DNA of 44,083 nt from NCBI GenBank assembly GCA_947176755.1, contig CAMWRW010000010.1, forward strand, positions 1-44,083, written 5' to 3'. Of this stretch, positions 42,096 through 44,083 are shown piece after piece (position 1 is the first letter of the stretch; each line of letters starts with the position of its first letter). The notes below the pieces were generated by a model. It ran no database searches. It was given only the letters and a program-made list of their open reading frames with translations, and had not been told where the DNA came from. The position numbers were made by a program, and so were the translations under genes. The DNA is from an uncultured Porphyromonadaceae bacterium. GTDB lineage: Bacteria; Bacteroidota; Bacteroidia; Bacteroidales; Muribaculaceae.

Positions 42096-44083
42096 ATGTC
42101 TGACCTAAACAAATATTCATACCAAGAAGTCTACGATAATACCCTTAAATATTTCGAGGGGGATGAGCTGGCGGCCCGTGTATGGGCCACAAAATATGCA
42201 CTTAAGGATTCCGAGGGAAACTTTTTTGAACTGACTCCCGCCGACATGCACCATCGGATTGCATCTGAAATCGTGCGTATTGAGGAGAAATATCCTAATC
42301 CCATGACCCATGACGAGGTCTTCGCTCTTCTCGATGATTTCCGTTATATCGTTCCTCAAGGGAGTCCGATGGCAGGAATTGGCAATCATCTTCAGGTCGG
42401 ATCGCTGTCCAACTGTTTTGTAATCGGTCTCGACGGCCATCCCGACTCTTACGGTGGAATTATCAGGATTGATGAAGAGCAGGTTCAGCTCATGAAACGC
42501 CGAGGCGGTGTGGGACACGATCTTTCCCACATCCGTCCAAAGGGAAGTCCTGTGAAAAACTCCGCCCTGACCTCAACCGGTCTTGTCCCTTTTATGGAAC
42601 GTTATAGCAACAGTACCCGCGAAGTTGCCCAGGATGGCCGGCGTGGTGCCTTGATGATGACCGTCTCAATCGGCCATCCCGACGCGGAAAGCTTTATCGA
42701 CGCCAAGATGACCGAAGGTAAGGTCACAGGGGCAAATGTCTCCGTAAAAATTGATGATGCTTTCATGCAGGCCGCCGTGGATAACGCTCCCTATATCCAG
42801 AGTTTCCCCGTCGGAGCTGATAACCCGAAGGTTACCAAGGAGGTAGATGCCTCCGCTATATGGAACAAAATCGTTCACAATGCCTGGAAAAGTGCCGAAC
42901 CCGGTGTTTTGTTCTGGGACACTATCCAGCGTGAATCAGTCCCTGACTGCTATTCAGACCTTGGCTTCGAGACTGTCTCCACAAATCCATGTGGCGAGAT
43001 TCCTCTCTGTCCTTACGACAGCTGCCGTCTCGTCGCAATAAATCTTTACAGCTATGTGAAGAACCCGTTCACGCCTCAAGCTGAATTTAACTTCGATCTC
43101 TTCCGCGAGCATGTCGGAAAGGCTCAACGTATCATGGACGACATCATTGATCTTGAGATGGAGAAGATTGATACGATTATTGAAAAGATTCAGGCCGACC
43201 CCGAGACTGACGAAGTGAAGAGCACGGAGCTTAATCTTTGGAAAAAAATCCGTTCCAAGACTTTGCAGGGACGTCGCACCGGTTGCGGCACAACCGGCGA
43301 GGGAGATATGCTCGCCGCCCTTGGCCTTCGCTACGGCACCCCCGAAGCTACCGATTTCTCTGTCCGCGTTCATCGTGAACTCGCTTTAGCCTATTATCGC
43401 GCCTCGGTCCGCATGGCGGAAGAACGCGGTGCGTTTGAAGTCTACGACAGCGAACGCGAGAAAAACAATCCATATATCTCCCGCCTTCGTGAAGCCGATC
43501 CGGATCTATATGAGTTGATGAAGACAAAAGGTCGCCGCAACATCGCTTGTCTCACAATCGCTCCGACCGGGACAACATCTATAATGACTCGTACATCGTC
43601 CGGAATCGAACCCGTGTTCAATGTCATTTACAAACGTCGTCGCAAGGTGAATCCGGGCGACGAGAATGTCAGAATCGACTTTATAGATGAAGTTGGTGAC
43701 GCCTTCGAGGAATATATCGTCTACCATCCCAAGTTCCTGGAATGGATGAAAATCAACGGCATTGAGAAAAAAGATCGAATGACTGCCGAAGAAATCGATG
43801 AGCTTGTGAGCCGTTCTCCTTATTATAAGGCCATGAGTAACGATGTCGATTGGATGGAGAAGGTCAGGATGCAGGGTCAGGTCCAGAAATGGGTTGACCA
43901 TTCGATCAGCGTCACGATCAATCTTCCGGCTGATGTTTCGGAAGAACTCGTAGGCAATCTCTATGTCGAGGCTTGGCGCTCGGGATGCAAAGGCTGTACG
44001 GTCTATCGCGACGGCTCTCGCAACAATGTAATGGAATCCGTGAAAAAATCTGCGCCGGCTCCTTCCGTAACTCCCTATATGGC
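42096..44083 (+). CDS. nrdJ: Adenosylcobalamin-dependent (class II) ribonucleoside reductase, 5' part
   Basis: The first 662 codons are visible; the gene runs off the right edge. Class II RNR reduces ribonucleotides with a B12-derived radical and works with or without oxygen. Landmarks are SNCFV (Cys107), MKRRGGVGHDLSHIRPKGSPV, STNPCGEIPLCPYDSCRLVAINL (Cys299), RRTGCGTTGEGDMLAALGLRYG, APTGTTSIM with SSGIEPVFN, and the late DHSISVTINLP and SGCKGCTVYRDGSR, after which Bacteroidales enzymes carry a C-terminal domain with a redox Cys pair. ATG 42096 gives MSDLNKYSYQEVYDN. No B12 riboswitch is seen upstream. Confidence 0.95.
   Translation, partial: MSDLNKYSYQEVYDNTLKYFEGDELAARVWATKYALKDSEGNFFELTPADMHHRIASEIVRIEEKYPNPMTHDEVFALLDDFRYIVPQGSPMAGIGNHLQVGSLSNCFVIGLDGHPDSYGGIIRIDEEQVQLMKRRGGVGHDLSHIRPKGSPVKNSALTSTGLVPFMERYSNSTREVAQDGRRGALMMTVSIGHPDAESFIDAKMTEGKVTGANVSVKIDDAFMQAAVDNAPYIQSFPVGADNPKVTKEVDASAIWNKIVHNAWKSAEPGVLFWDTIQRESVPDCYSDLGFETVSTNPCGEIPLCPYDSCRLVAINLYSYVKNPFTPQAEFNFDLFREHVGKAQRIMDDIIDLEMEKIDTIIEKIQADPETDEVKSTELNLWKKIRSKTLQGRRTGCGTTGEGDMLAALGLRYGTPEATDFSVRVHRELALAYYRASVRMAEERGAFEVYDSEREKNNPYISRLREADPDLYELMKTKGRRNIACLTIAPTGTTSIMTRTSSGIEPVFNVIYKRRRKVNPGDENVRIDFIDEVGDAFEEYIVYHPKFLEWMKINGIEKKDRMTAEEIDELVSRSPYYKAMSNDVDWMEKVRMQGQVQKWVDHSISVTINLPADVSEELVGNLYVEAWRSGCKGCTVYRDGSRNNVMESVKKSAPAPSVTPYM

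Overview
The window is about 44 kb of a gut-type Bacteroidales chromosome. I would guess Muribaculaceae, but only the order-level call is firm. The evidence is the Bacteroidetes promoter signature (TTTG, 19-21 bp, TAnnTTTG) upstream of many genes, the near absence of Shine-Dalgarno sequences, and proteins typical of anaerobic Bacteroidales: Rho with a long disordered insertion, class II ribonucleotide reductase, reverse rubrerythrin, zinc-free L31, a tig-clpP-clpX-recQ block and a DUF5063 gene beside nadD. The region is essentially housekeeping. I see no insertion sequence, prophage, CRISPR array or toxin-antitoxin module.

Layout. (1) 1-577, minus: the N-terminus of a RelA/SpoT homologue running off the left edge, with all metal-binding residues of its HD hydrolase domain lost. 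(2) 700-1749, minus: a secreted alpha/beta hydrolase. (3) 2199-6676, plus: rho-aroC-radical SAM-TlpA-like thioredoxin, overlapping or nearly abutting, behind a structured 230-nt rho leader. (4) tRNA-His and its terminator, convergent with tilS. (5) Reverse rubrerythrin, ruvX, def, ettA and a YidE/AspT-type transporter on the plus strand. (6) rpmE (type B) and a class A penicillin-binding protein on the minus strand, then a flavin reductase (minus) divergent from an SDR with an unusual C-terminal zinc motif (plus). (7) Phosphoglucomutase; yicC-gmk-nadD-DUF5063-M18 aminopeptidase; tig; clpP-clpX; recQ; a double-parvulin SurA-like chaperone, all plus. (8) 33218-39770, minus: a probable eight-gene operon, DUF1015 - C45 Ntn hydrolase - membrane protein - its duplicated copy - acyl-CoA thioesterase - dprA - small membrane protein - uridine phosphorylase. 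(9) An AraC-family regulator (plus), a DMT transporter (minus) and the 5' three quarters of class II ribonucleotide reductase (plus, off the right edge).

Functionally this is a growth-maintenance neighbourhood: transcription termination, stringent response, tRNA-Ile2 lysidine formation, deformylation, ribosome-associated and envelope folding, ClpXP proteolysis, wall synthesis, DNA repair or uptake, and nucleotide supply.

The most notable observations are a perfect 639-bp tandem duplication (36058-37338) whose junction fuses the duplicated membrane-protein gene to the first 15 codons of the neighbouring thioesterase; four genes (RSH, tilS, def, SDR) whose predicted -7 element ends only 3-6 nt before the start codon, implying leaderless mRNAs; the dead HD domain of the RSH protein; and overlapping terminator/promoter arrangements at rpmE, clpP and surA.
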